Shown here: one piece after another, positions 47,174 to 58,932 of the stretch
Numbering within the stretch: position 1 is the first letter of the stretch
Layout: every line of letters starts with the position of its first letter
Assembly (NCBI GenBank): GCA_029990175.1
Contig: JARKIP010000033.1
Location: forward strand, 19,327,001 to 19,391,000
Direction: 5' to 3'
Source: Petunia secreta
Taxonomy: Eukaryota > Streptophyta > Magnoliopsida > Solanales > Solanaceae
Length of the DNA: 64,000 bases
The notes under the pieces: generated by a model
The model's input: only the letters and a program-made list of their open reading frames with translations
Told to the model about the DNA's origin: nothing
Databases searched by the model: none
Position numbers and translations under genes: made by a program

Positions 47174-50106
47174 ATGGCTTCTTCAACATCTTCTCTTCAC
47201 TTCCTTTCCTTTACACCTCAAACACTTCCTTTACCAAAATCTCAAACAACTTCACTTTCATTCTTTTCAATTCCTCCTTCATCTCTCAACCTTTCTTTAT
47301 CATCTTCATGTTCTTCAACAAGAAACTTTGAATTTGTTCGTAAAGTAACACTTTCTGATTTTGAAGTTGAAGCAGGTGATGAAGAAGGGAGCTTCAGTGG
47401 AGAAGAAGAAGAAAGGAACTTTTCACCTGACCTTAAAGTATTTGTTGGAAACTTGCCTTTTAATGTTGACAGTGCTGTTCTTGCTGGTCTTTTTGAACGT
47501 GCTGGCAATGTTGAAATGGTTGAGGTAATTATATTTACTATATTATTTACTACTCATTGTATACTTTCTTGTTTATAGTTTCTTGTGACCTTGTGATAGT
47601 ACGACAACATCGTACCCAGTGTAATACGGGGTATAGGGAAGGGAGGGTGAGATGTACACAGACCTCCCTTACCTCAATAAGGTAGAGAGACTTTTTCCGA
47701 TAGACCCTCGGCTCAAAAAAGCTGTGACCTTGTGATAGTAAAATTGAATCTTTTTAATGGTTTAAGAATAAAAATTGAATCTTTTTGGTGGTTTGAGAGT
47801 AAAAGTTGAATCTTTTTAGTGGTACTTTTACACTGCCTGAACAATGGTTAGACCTTTTAGACAAAAAGATGGCGAATTTTATTGTATGTTACATGTATAA
47901 TATGTGTATAGTAACTGTTTAATCTATGTATCCTGAACTGCGGGGTTAATTATTTTAGATAATTGGGGATTTTGTTCGGATATATTTGAGTAACTACTCG
48001 TGTAAGTTTCAAAGCTTTTAAGGTTTGGACTGAGATGAGCTTATTGTAGTTTAATTGGAGCCATATTGTTTTTTAGAATTCAATTCATATAGTCGACCCC
48101 AAGTTGTTTGGGCTTAAGGCCTAATTGTTCTTGTAAAGTGGCTATTCAGTTTAATATTTTAGATAATGTGGTTCACATAATTCAACATGTTATTAGAGCA
48201 TACATATACCTGAGATGAATTGTTTGGATATGTATGAACAATAAGTAAAAGTGTCTTATTCCTAACAACTGAAGCATTTAGATGAGGTGGTTATCACAAT
48301 TTAACAAGGTTCATACTAGATAATGTTTATTTATGACTTGGGAAAGTGGCCTTACGGTGTTCTAAACGGAAGTTGTTTTGGGTTCTTGATGTTTGGTGTG
48401 CAATGAGGGTGTAAAGGATTTGCTGGGAGGCCAATGAACTTATTAAGTTGAAATATTGTTTGGTCATGTATGAATGACCAACCTTGTAAAGCTTGAACAT
48501 ATAAGGTTCTTAGTGGATAATCTTATTGTATTAAAAGGAAAATTGGCATTAAGATGTTATTGCAGAAAATTGTTTTCGTTCTTGATAGGGATTTGTGATA
48601 GAGTACGGATGTGAAGGATTGGGTTGGAGGTTTAAACGGACTTAACTGAGCTGTTAACTTTTGCAGGTTATCTATGACAAGCTTTCAGGAAGAAGCAGAG
48701 GTTTTGGTTTTGTGACAATGTCTTCAATTGAGGAAGTTGAAGCTGCTTGCCAACAATTTAATGGATATGTAAAGTCTTTTTCCTTTGTTGTCTTTCTCGG
48801 TTAATTATGCTTTAATGTGCATGTCCAAGTATTAACTTGTTGAATTCCTGTGGCCTCACATATCAAATATTTTTCTTGGAATTTAACTGTAGTTTAGTTT
48901 ACAAATTTCAAATGATTTAACAGAAAATCGATACTCCTTTTTAATATGAACATTTTGGCAAAATGTCACACTGCACACTTCACATAGTGATCTGCTGATG
49001 AAATGATTTTCAAGTCTCACTCTCAACCTTCATTTATGGAACTAAAATTTTTTTGTCGTTGCTAATCCTTTATTTATTCGAAAATTCTTTTTCTGAAGTG
49101 CCTGGGCATCACTTTGCAAGAATTTCGTTTAGACCTAATGCATATGTTTTGATTCTTTTGACAGGAACTTGAAGGGAGGGCACTAAGGGTGAATCATGGG
49201 CCACCACCTGCCAAAAGGGAGAATTCTTTCCGTGGTGGGGAGAATTCTTTCCGGGGAGGAGAGAATTCATTCCGGGGAGGAGAGAGTTCTTTCCGTGGAT
49301 CCAGAGGTGGTGGGGGAGATAGCTCCAATAGAGTCTATGTAGGAAACCTTGCATGGGGTGTTGACCAACTAGCACTTGAGACCTTGTTTAGCGAGCAAGG
49401 GAAGGTTGTAGAAGCCAAAGTAGTATATGATAGAGACAGTGGTAGATCAAGGGGCTTCGGATTTGTAACTTACAGTTCCGCCGAGGAGGTCAACAATGCA
49501 ATTGAAAGCTTGGATGGTGTTGTAAGTATTTCCTCACTCAGCTAAATTGTTTATCTTACGATATGTTCCATATGTACATATGTCTTCACATATTATCGCA
49601 TTCAGGTTGATTTTGTTTTTCCGGTTCAAGTTTCACATGTACTTGCATCTCGTAACTAAATTTTCGCACATATTTGTCATTCGACTATAGAGATATATAA
49701 CGATTTGGTATCTGCATATTTGTAGTGTTTTGGATCAGTTTTACCCCCATACATGTGTTCTAAGTGGTGATGTAGATATGCATGATTATATAGTTGTCAA
49801 ACATGGGTTTCAGTCTTCCTATATATTATCCCTTTGACTTGTCTACTGTAGCAGATTTGTGATTTACCATTGAACTGATGTGATATAACGCATTGTTCGT
49901 TGCATGATTGAACCACTTTCACATTCCCTTTTTAAACTTCAATTTACTTTTCTTCTAGGAATACGAGCTTCGAATCATTACTGTATTTTCTCCTTATTAA
50001 TCGTGCTTTTCTTTCCCTTTCCATGTTGAACTTTGTGGTGTAGGACCTCAATGGCAGGTCGATCCGTGTAAGCCCTGCTGAAGCTCGCCCACCCAGGCGT
50101 TTCTGA
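47174..50106 (+). CDS. CP29: Chloroplast 29-kDa ribonucleoprotein (two-RRM RNA-binding protein), 4 exons
   Basis: Exons 47174-47524, 48667-48768, 49165-49521 and 50044-50106, all GT-AG and phase 0, give 290 aa. Residues 1-~55 are Ser/Thr-rich with few acids, as in a plastid transit peptide. An acidic stretch (EAGDEEGSFSGEEEE) follows. RRM1 covers ~87-165 (RNP2 VFVGNL, RNP1 RGFGFVTM). The Gly/Arg linker ~165-204 contains tandem NSFRGGE units. RRM2 covers ~207-284 (RNP2 VYVGNL, RNP1 RGFGFVTY). It ends RPPRRF. This is the layout of the nuclear-encoded cp29/cp31 family, which binds plastid mRNAs and supports their stability, editing and splicing. The Gly-rich linker and short acidic region fit cp29 better than cp31. 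The frame is intact. Confidence 0.95.
47602..47722 (+). mobile_element. SINE fragment in intron 1, with perfect 18-bp target-site duplication
   Basis: TGTGACCTTGTGATAGTA occurs at 47584-47601 and 47723-47740. The body carries the phrases 'gtacccagtgtaata' and 'ttccgatagaccctcggctc', which are frequent in Solanaceae introns, and ends in an A6 tract. No A/B boxes are seen, so it is a 5'-truncated copy. Confidence 0.85.
47740..47825. repeat. Three tandem copies of a 31-bp unit in intron 1
   Basis: The unit 'aaattgaatctttttggtgg' plus 'tttgagagtaa' recurs at 47740, 47771 and 47802, directly beside the SINE's right target copy. Confidence 0.8.
49218..49300 (+). repeat. 21-bp coding repeats in the RNP linker
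   Basis: About three and a half copies of 'gagaattctttccgtggtgg' variants encode ENSFRGG units in the linker between the two RRMs. The high identity between copies suggests recent expansion. Confidence 0.85.
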
Positions 50107-51448
50107 AGGTTGGAAACGACATCTTTTTGACCGAGAAAAGGCTTGGGGTAAACTACTTGTGCTTTCAACCCCCTCTTTTTGTTGCAGTTTCTCCTTGAGA
50201 CTTTCAAATTTGTCAGTTCATTAGCAACCAAAGTGATTCTTTTTTTTTTCTTCTCCTGGGATAAATTCCGAAGTGAATGATTGTTTATACCGTAACTGCA
50301 AAGTTAAAATATGAATACTATTCCTGGAAAAAGGTGATACAGTATAGAGCGAGAGTAACTGATTCCACACCTAATAAATAATATGGCCAGTACTTGATAG
50401 TCTTGATTGTTTTTAAGATTCAATAGTCAAAACAAAAAATGTATTTCTGCTTATAAGAATGTCTAATTACATGACAGGGTCCAGGAGATGAACGATATTT
50501 GCATGCAGCGACGATGAGTTAATATCTTCAACTGCTACCCCAAACTTGCGCAGATGAATTACTCCCTCTTCTTCTGGACTAACTAGAGCTCTCAAGTATA
50601 TTAGGTTTTCACAAATGTATGTTCTGATATTGCCTCGAGAAAGAATTCTGATCTGTAATATCCTATCCATCACGATGGTGAAAATGTTGGATACTCTTTG
50701 AGATGTATCTTAGTGTGAAGCAGTCTTGTTCTTCTATGAATTTGTTTAATCATGCTTATGTGTACGAAATTACAAGGTCTTTGATTTTTAATCTGGCTTG
50801 CACTAAATGTTGAAAGGCAAGTACATTCTTGACCAACTAGGACAGGAATCCATAGCACAATTCAAGGTTTGATTGTCTAGTTAAGTTCCCAGACTGCCTG
50901 CTTTTAGCTCTCTGGTGGGGTATCCTTCCAGTTGTAGGCTGGGGGCTGCATGATAATGGTTCTATAAGTTGATGTATGGTGTTATTTGAGTTTCCCCTCC
51001 TCCCTCTGATAATCTAGTTGAGTAGGCATAGTTGCCGCTGGTCGCGTGATTGTATACATGCAACATAAAGTCACTTAGGTTAAAGACTGCATTTTGTACT
51101 CAGCCAAGAAAGTTTGTCGTAATTTTTAAGCAGAAATGGCAAGTAGTATGTGAGAAATAGGCAATTTTATGGCACTGAAGAAAAACTCTTGAGATATTAT
51201 GTTAATAGTTCCATGTTATTTTATATTTGTGGTTGAATATATGAATCATCATTATACATCCATTATGATATTTTTTCAACCAAGCTAGTCGAAACGAATA
51301 GCTGACACAATCAACAGACAATGTTCCTCCAAGATATGTGTCTAATGCCAATTTGCACATCTCATCTCATAATCCTAAGAACCATTTCAGTACTGTACGA
51401 ACTCCCTATTCTAAGAACCACTAGGAGCTGTTGAATTGTCTGAACCAA
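50107..51448 (+). other. 3' flank of the chloroplast RNP gene
   Basis: The 3' UTR lies in the first few hundred bases. No further gene, ORF or transposon end is recognised up to the cupin promoter copy. Confidence 0.45.
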
Positions 51449-51605
51449 GCAGAGTGATTGTAAAGGCAATGAGATTTTGGTGATTATAGAGAGGACATCT
51501 CACCAAAATAGACTAAGGATCTAATTTAAAAAAAAAAAGTTTGTGGCTGAACAGAATTATAGATGAATTAAGGCTTTGCAGATTTTGAGTTTTAGTAAAA
51601 CGTTG
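51449..51605 (-). repeat. Partial copy of the cupin gene promoter, downstream of the cupin gene
   Basis: Blocks 'tgattgtaaaggcaatgaga', 'cttatagaagagaaa/gattatagagaggaca', 'gaacagaattatagatgaattaagg' and 'gaattttagtagag/gagttttagtaaaac' occur in the same order and orientation here and at 53958-54115, where they form the cupin gene's promoter and leader. The similarity starts abruptly at 'gtgattgtaaagg'. No cupin coding remnant follows on the left. Confidence 0.75.
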
Positions 51606-51813
51606 CTGAAAAAATTTAGAAGTAACAAGGCTAGCACAACAAAAGATAGAAACTAAACTCGAATATTATTGAAAAAACTGGAGAGCAAACATACTTGCTC
51701 TGAAAACCATAAGAAAATCCAAAACACCAACCATATCCGTTCGAAAATTAAAACTCTATATACTACTCCTATTACTCAACTAAGGTTAAAGGAAGGAAGA
51801 CTTGATCAGTCAA

Positions 51814-53884
51814 TCAGTTTGGTGGGGGGAAGAAAATCTCTTCTGCAGTTCTCTTGGAGCTGAATTGCTTCTCTACATCTGGTGAAACTTTGAAAGCAGC
51901 CTGAAGCACTTGTGGTGATAGAGCCTTCCACACTGATGTCCTTCCAGCCAAATGAGTGAAAATTGGACTGCAACATAAAAATAGTTAAGGTTAGAATCTA
52001 TTTATTTAGCCAGACTGAATGAATTCGTGTAATTTGACATCAAAATGATAAAAACATACTTAGGGGTAGTGATGATAGAGAACCACTCCATGCCATCAGG
52101 ATCAGCAATTTTCGAGACAACAAAGAACCTCGGAACAATGAAGAGACTACCGGCTTTAATGTGTGTTTCAAGAACACGCTTACCATCAACACCAACAACC
52201 TGAACTCGGCCACTGCCTCTAACAATGTAAGTGACCTGAAGAGCTGAATCACATGAAAAGCCGGGAGAGCACATAGCACTTCCGTTCAACCTAACAAGAT
52301 CAGCACCAAGTCCAACTTCACCAACCAATGGCAAGTTCTTGGTATTCAATACCACCACCTTTCCACCACCCTTAATGTCAACATCCAATGGTGCTTCCTC
52401 ACAGTTGAGAGCCATGCCATCTCTGTGGCCTTGCTTGGGCTCGGGCATTTGGAACCCTGCATCAAGCTTCACAATGCCTTGAGCTGTTTGGGAGCTAACG
52501 AGAGTCTTAACTACACTCTCTTCTAAATTCCATGCCCTGCTAACAAACTCTGTTGAGAATCCAGTGAAAATTCCATTCGAGCCGGTCAAGTACATGTCTG
52601 TGAATGAACCAGCTTTATGTGCAGTTTTGGTATCACCAAGGAAGAGAACAACAAGTTCTGTGTCCTCTTTGTTGTACCACCATGTTACCACACCAAACGG
52701 AAGAGCAATAGCATCACCTTTCTTAATGGCAACCACCTTCTCTTCTTTCTCTGGAAGAACAATTCCAGCAACTCCACATCCTGATGAATTCAGATAAATG
52801 ATCAGAAAGAAGTTAACAAGTGGTGAAAATAATTAAACAGATCTATACTCAATGTATCTAACTCTCAATGGACCCGAAAGACTGACTATTGAAGTTAAAA
52901 GGTACGCATCAGATACACCTCACAAAATCATTCGACATCAACAGACGTTTCTAACCTCACAAATCACAGTACTTAACATGGATTATATAACAAAAGAGCA
53001 AGATTTCAATTATGAAACCGATATTTCATGGACAGGATTAAGTTTTTTACTAATTATTTGTGTAATGTAGATGAAAACAAACTTCTACTTTTCATTGTAT
53101 ATAGGTTGCTTAGCTTTCTTCTTGGATCGTAAATAGGAATCTAGATGGCTACACTAATTGATTATAATATCCTGTATGAAAAAGCAAAGAGTCCAGAAAA
53201 CAATTATCAGATATTACTCGAAGTAATATATATGATCTTTACAATTTAATCATAGATAATCACAAGTGATATATAAAAGCAAAACCAAAAACAACAATTT
53301 GCAGTAAAAAAAAGATTCAGATCATAAAGTCCTTTCAACATCATATCAAATACTTCTAGTTTAAAAAATTATTTACCAAAAGAACATCATATCTAATACT
53401 CTAATAAATCCAAACTAGTATAATAAACTCATTATGATTCATAAACCAACACAAGCAAGGTATAGTAAGAGATTCTAAAACAATACGTAAGTATCAACCA
53501 TTAAAAAACGAAAATCCAAGAAAATCCCACGAATCAAAACGTAAGTATCAACCATTAAAAAAACGAAAATCCAAGAAAATCCCACGAATCAAAACAATAA
53601 ATCCATTATACAATTCATTTTAAAAATAATAATAATTCCAGTATGAATTAATGATTCATAAACAAGAAACAAAAGAAAAATATAGTACCTTGAAGAACAT
53701 AAGCAACCTTAGCAGAATCAGAATAACGAGGCAAAGCAAATCCATTCTTAGAAAGGGCAAGCTTTGCAGCACCAATATTGCCTTCCTTCAACATGGGAAG
53801 TTCATTAGGACACCATGCATAATATGCACCACCATCTCCACCATAAACTTGCTTAGCCAACTTTGGTGTAAGATCAAGATCCAT
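51814..53884 (-). CDS. 11S-globulin-like bicupin protein, 3 exons
   Basis: Exons on the minus strand: 53884-53689, 52780-52060 and 51967-51814, with GT-AG borders. They total 356 aa, the same length as the Arabidopsis RmlC-like cupins AT2G28680 and AT1G07750, to which it aligns end to end from memory. It opens MDLDLTPKLAKQVYGGDGG and has no signal peptide, unlike true seed-storage 11S globulins. Two cupin folds are expected, about residues 1-150 (around ALPFGVVTWWYNKEDTEL) and 190-340 (around HIKAGSLFIVPRFFVVSKI). Metal-ligand His residues of enzymatic cupins are not evident in these strands. Biochemical role is unknown. The protein is sometimes named glutelin type-A-like. The frame is intact. 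Confidence 0.93.
53485..53593. repeat. Perfect-looking tandem duplication (54/55 bp) in cupin intron 1
   Basis: 'acgtaagtatcaaccattaa' through 'cccacgaatcaaa' occurs at 53485-53538 and again at 53539-53593, differing only by one extra A in an A-run. Confidence 0.9.
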
Positions 53885-53988
53885 TTTTTAATTTCTCTCT
53901 TAAGTATTAAAGTAAAAAGACTCTTTAAAGAGAAAAACAAGAGAGCAATAGAAAAGTACGTGATTGTAAAGGCAATGAGAGTTTGCTA

Positions 53989-53996
53989 CTTATAGA
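53989..53996 (-). promoter_or_regulatory. Candidate TATA box of the cupin gene
   Basis: The minus strand reads CTATAAGTAG about 105-112 bases before the ATG at 53884. The box lies within the block that is copied at 51449-51605. Confidence 0.5.
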
Positions 53997-54324
53997 AGAG
54001 AAAGTTTATCAAATTTCCGTAGGATAAGGATTGTAATAAAAACAAGTTCGTGATAGAACAGAATTATAGATGAGTTAAGGTTTTTGAAGAATTTGAATTT
54101 TAGTAGAGTTCAATATTCATTCCTTATTCAAATAGGAAGTGTCATTATGTAGCGGCATTTGCTGATCCGTGGGATATTCAATTTTGTCATGTCTTTCGGC
54201 ATTCTCAATTGTTAGTTCAGATTTAGATTTACTTTATTCGGTTTGGATGTAGCACGACTTATTTTTAAAAGTAAATTTTACATAAATAGACGCTCTAAAC
54301 GGTATGCATAAATTATATACATAG

Positions 54325-54881
54325 TGTATGGGCCTAAACTGATTTAGAATCACAAATCGAATTTGGGTTAAGAACACAAGCAAATCTTAGTATCAAAGTC
54401 GAGACAATGCTAAGAATAAACAAAAATACGAGAGAATAACGTTATTTCAATATATAACTGTGAGTACAAATTTTGCCAGAGTTTCTGTAAGTATTTCTGA
54501 ATGAATACAATATAAAAACTAATGCTATTTTTAGGTACAAGGGCCCTTGCCCACGTTTTCTATAGCTGATCATGCCTAAATCCACGTTCAGCATATTCTT
54601 GAGTGGAGTTAGTGGGCTGCAGTAGTGGGCTAGCGAGCCGCTAAAACCGAGGTGTTCCACCGAGGTCAGAATGCATGACCTCGATGGCATGACCTTGCTG
54701 TTTGGTTGAAGTGAGTATCACCGAAGCACGGCTCGCGGCTCGCCTTCGGTGATGACCTTGATGCTTGACTTCGGTGGTTCAACTGTTTGCTTCGACCTTT
54801 CTCCTTCGGAACATCAGTTCGATTGTCCTCGATTCTTCACACCGAAGTGCTATCCGAGTACGTCTATTTTTACCTAATACA
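54325..54881 (-). repeat. 3' LTR of the Tat-type element
   Basis: The minus strand starts TGTATTAGGTA (54881) directly after the polypurine tract and ends ...CATACA near 54325. The left boundary is uncertain by a few bases because the partner LTR is not in the window. Confidence 0.7.
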
Positions 54882-54912
54882 GATAGTCCCCCCCCCCCCC
54901 CACTCCTCGGGC
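54882..54912 (-). promoter_or_regulatory. Polypurine tract of the Tat-type element
   Basis: A run of 14 C on the + strand (G on the minus), within GAGGAGTGGGGGG...GACTATC, lies immediately before the LTR. Confidence 0.85.
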
Positions 54913-55127
54913 GAGCGCCAGGGTCGCCGAGGAGTGGAATGAATTTAAGCGGGAAGATGACGTGGCTCAGCCCTATCCAAGAGTTTCAAAAAGTCGCACG
55001 TCTTTTCGAATTGCTGTTCCGCGTTACGTGGCGACCGTTCGCTGACCGCCGAACGGTCGCGCCGACTTATTTGCTTCTTCCAACGTTATAATCATAATTA
55101 CTTTCCCACTTGCACGTGCACATCCTC

Positions 55128-55135
55128 TATAAATA
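55128..55135 (+). promoter_or_regulatory. TATA box for the antisense gene of the Tat element
   Basis: TATAAATA on the + strand, 131-138 bases before the ATG at 55266, follows a GC-rich stretch. A CT/CA-rich leader with 'acacacagagagaggag' lies between. It is inside the element but outside the LTR. Confidence 0.65.
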
Positions 55136-55265
55136 CTCCACTTGGTGTCCCTCTTCTTCACCTAGCGCTTGCACTGTACACACAGAGAGAGGAGAAATTT
55201 CCATCACTTGATAATTCATTGATTCACCTGAGTTTGAGTTTCATCTATTCTTTAAATCCCACATC

Positions 55266-58211
55266 ATGTCTGCTATGAATTCTGGACAAGGATCTAGTGA
55301 CTATGGCGAGAGAGCCATGCGTTTTGCCGCCGCGATTGTGAGAGGCGATTTTATCCCCACCGTGCCGGCGCTGCAAGTCATTGAGGCAGAGGATGGTGAG
55401 GAAGCGACGTCGATTGTCAGTGCTCCAAGGCGACGCAAGGAGAGGGCTGGTCGCGACAAGGCTGAGGTCAGTTTTTATATTGACGTTGGTGGTGATGACC
55501 ACGATGATGATAGGGATGACGTCGAGGGCGACGACGTTATTAGTACCAAAGAAGTAGGTGGCCCAGTGGGCGAGACCAAAGTCAATAGAGAGGCAAGTGG
55601 CCAAGCGGGCGAGGTCGAGGCCAGCAAAGAGGGGTCACAGACCGAAGCTGGAACCTCAAAAAAGTCGAGGAAGAAGATTTCTCTCGAAGTGGAGACAGAC
55701 CCTCGGTTGGTTATCCCTTCGAATTTCAGCAATGATAAGGACCTCAAAGTCCAAATTCAGTCTGATGCCCAAAAGGGTAAGAAAAGAAACATACCAGTGC
55801 ACGTCACCCCGAGCGTGATAACCGATGACGTGATTGAGACTGTTCAGGAAGATTGCCGTTGGGGACCCGAGGTGGAGATAAGGGTTCCAGCCCCGGACGC
55901 GGCTGCCTCCACCCATGTTCCAGGGTATTCTTCGGTTTTCACATATCCTTTCACCATAGGGTTTGGTTTGCCAGTTCATCCCATAATCGACACGTTTTGT
56001 CGATCTTAAAATTTTTGTTTGGCTCAGCTGGGCCCCGGATTTTGGAGGGTTGTGCAGGCCCTCGAGTATTTAAGTGGGCTAGCTGAGTTGCCCTTTACTT
56101 TCCAACACCTGATCTCCCTTTACTACCCATACTTTCACAAAGCCAGGGTGCTAGCTCTCTTACCCCGTGGATCTTACGCCATATTGAGCAAGAGCTAAGA
56201 CCACGGCGATCGAGGTTGGAATGATCGTTACGTGCTCATTCCCACGAGGCTACTATCAGTTGAGCCCGGTTTTTCCGAAGGGTGGAATGCCCAACGTAAG
56301 TATTCTTACCTTTGTTTGGCCTTTGGTCATCGTAACTTGTCCTTATTTTCATGCTTGTGATGTGCAGCTGAAAAGGTCCCAGTCAACCCACCAGGGGATT
56401 TGCTTGAGTGGGTAACCGAGGTAATGAAGCAAAATGAGCGTCCTCGCCGACAGTGGATGATCTTAGCTGCTTTGTCGGGGAACCGATGGTCATGCAAGAG
56501 GCATAGTGAGCTATTTATCGATGTTCAAAATTCACTAATGCTTGTTTTGAATGATTGCTTCTTGACGTTTTCTTTTTCCCTTCCCACTTAAGTTTTTCCA
56601 ACAGGGCCGTTAAGGACGCCGAAGAGGAGTTGGAGGAGGAAACCGAAGAGAAGGGAGACAAAGAAGGGGAAGAGAAGAAGGAGAAGAAAGAGAAGAAAAA
56701 GAATGGAGAAGAAAATTCTTGACGCCACCGAAGGCGTTAATCAAATGGCAAGTTTGGCGAGGAAACTCCTCGAAGACAAGAAATCTAAGGGCTCGCCAGG
56801 GCAGAGGACTTAGAAAGGTGATGATACCTTTCTAGGCCGTTTTATATGTATCCCACCTTCTACTTCGTCTCATACTTACGAGATTTCTTCTCTCCCTACC
56901 CCAGGATCTAAGAGGAAGAGAGCTGAATCGAAGAGGGCCACTAAGGCGAAAGCACCTCGGATCGAGGAAGTTGCCGCCCCTGCTTCCGAGGTGGTGGTCA
57001 AGAGGTGCCGAGGCCTTATCGATGAGCCCAGTGATGAAGAGGTTCGTACAGCTGCTCCCGAGGTAGCTCCAGAACCAATACCCGAGGTAGCTCTAGAGCC
57101 AGTTCCCGAGGCCCCTAAGGAGACCGAGCTTATAAACATAGAGGAGTCTGACCAAGAGGCTGCCAAGCGGAAGGGAAAAGCTAAAGCAAGCGAAGGCTTG
57201 ATTAAAAGCATGGTTAAGGCTTCTCGAATTTCGACTCGGATGCTGCACCTCGGGCATTGGAAATTGCTCCCGAGGACAATTTGCTGGATCCCACCAAGGA
57301 GGAAATCGTCGCCATCAAAGTTATGCTTGGGTCTACTGAGACTCATGCTCTTCGGAACCTTAGCCCTGTGAGCTTGATGGGTGTTTCAGCCGCTTCTGCT
57401 CTTCGTGTAAGTTTTCACGCATTCTTGTTTGCGCGACTTATCTTTTATTTGTTCTCGACGCTAACACTTTGGTCTTGTGCAGAGCTTGGTCCTCGCATTG
57501 CAGGCTATCCATCTAGAACACGACCGAGCGGAGCAAGTTCAAGCAGCGACTGCTGCCTAGGGAGAGCAGAAAAGGGGATTTTTGGATAGAATTGCCGAGC
57601 TGGAAGCCCAATTCACTGCTTTGAACGAAACTTGGGGCGTGCTAACGAAGAGGCGGCTAAGGCCGAGGCTGACTTACACGGGGTTCTGGAGTCTGCCAAG
57701 GCAAGGGTTCAGGCTGTGACCAATGAATTTTGTTTACGAGCGTTCGAGGCTGAGCCTTGAAAATGCTTGGCTTGAAGCCGACCTCTTCCATGCCAGGGCC
57801 GAAGTGTTGGAGGCAGGTGAGAAATACCGTGGCAAGCTAGAGGAGTACAACGCCAAGCTTGTTGGGTTGCAAAGCCAAGTAGATCAAGTGCCTGCTCTTC
57901 GGGGCAAAGTTTGAAAGCTTCAAGTAAGAATTGCCTATCTCAATCAGCGGGCCGAAGTCAAAGCGACGAGGGCGAAGTTTGAGAAGGCTTGGGCTATTGT
58001 TAAGACTAGGCTTGACATTGTTGAGCAAGACCAAGCTGGGCAGATTGTGCTCGAGGAGGAAATAGTCAAGGCCAAGGACGCTGCTGCCGAAGCCCAGAGA
58101 ATAGTAGATGATCTTCCTTCGAGTGAGGATTCGGATGATGGTGAATCTGAAGGCGATGAGGGCGAGAACGCCGAAGAGTATAATGAAGATGCCGAAGGGG
58201 GAAACCCATAG
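55266..58211 (+). pseudogene. Antisense multi-exon gene of the Tat element ('putative gypsy type transposon' domain)
   Basis: The frame starts MSAMNSGQGSSDYGERAM at 55266. The conserved region runs from YPFTIGFGLPVHPIIDTF to AQLGPGFWRVVQALEYLSGLAE, then YYPYFHKARVLALLPRGSY and WNDRYVL (about 55940-56250), as in the Pfam family described as putative gypsy type transposon. Two in-frame TAA codons (56007-56009, 56196-56198) interrupt it. Likely introns: ~56299-56367 (GTAAGT...TGTGCAG), ~56480-56605 (end ...CCAACAG), ~56817-56904 (...TACCCCAG) and 57410-57480 (GTAAGT...TTGTGCAG). The 3' half is very Glu/Lys-rich, then a probable coiled coil (SLVLALQAIHLEHDRAEQ, ...ELEAQF), ending in an acidic tail and TAG at 58209-58211. 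There are also frameshifts near 57230. Function unknown. Confidence 0.8.
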
Positions 58212-58932
58212 GGAAGATAGTTCCCGAACTTGATTTGCTCTTCAGTTGTTCATCCTCTGTATTTTTTGCTTTTTGTTCAGGCCTTCGTGCCTTTTGATGT
58301 ATATAACTTTATAGCCTTCGGGCTTTTTAATGAATGAACACGCATTTTATACTCCAAGTGTTAACTTTGTTTTGCCTTTTGATAGACTTCGAGCCAAACA
58401 CTTAGAGTAGTTTGCTTGCAAGAATTTGTTAGGAACCGATGCGGACTTCGAACGACGTCTCGTTCTCGAGTCAATGCATTTAAGATATGACTTCGGTAAG
58501 TAAGATCATAGAAATAAAGAGATATTGAATCAAGTTTATTTCATTAATGATGTCAACGAGCCACAATCGGCTTTTTACATAAGGCCTAGTCGAAGCAAAA
58601 CTTAGGCGCAAAAAACAACATGCCACTATCGGGCGTAATTACAAAGTACTAATCTATTTTATGGGTGTCAGTCCACGGTTGCTGAATAGATAGACTTCGG
58701 TTGGGAGGCTCAGTGTCGACCTCGGTTGCAAACCACCTCTTACTCCCCCCTAGTGTTCGGGTTTGAATCTTGATGAAGATCCGAGCACTAGAGATCGTTT
58801 TATCCGCTTCCTGAGAAGGTCAAGCAAAATGAAGCGATGAGCAATTTAGTACATTTCGACCGAAGCCCTAAGAGAATTTTTCGGCTCGAGGCTGTGGGTA
58901 AATTTTAAATGATCAAGGAATGTTTACCTTGA
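58212..58932. other. Spacer between the antisense gene and integrase within the Tat element
   Basis: Tail-to-tail intergenic region of two converging genes. It carries AATGAA-type polyadenylation-like sequence near 58329 on the + strand. No ORF of note. Confidence 0.5.

Noticed and set aside
55266..56009. Calling the 247-codon + strand ORF a complete host gene
   Set aside because: Its conserved domain continues in the same frame beyond the TAA at 56007, and it lies inside the retroelement between polypurine tract and integrase.
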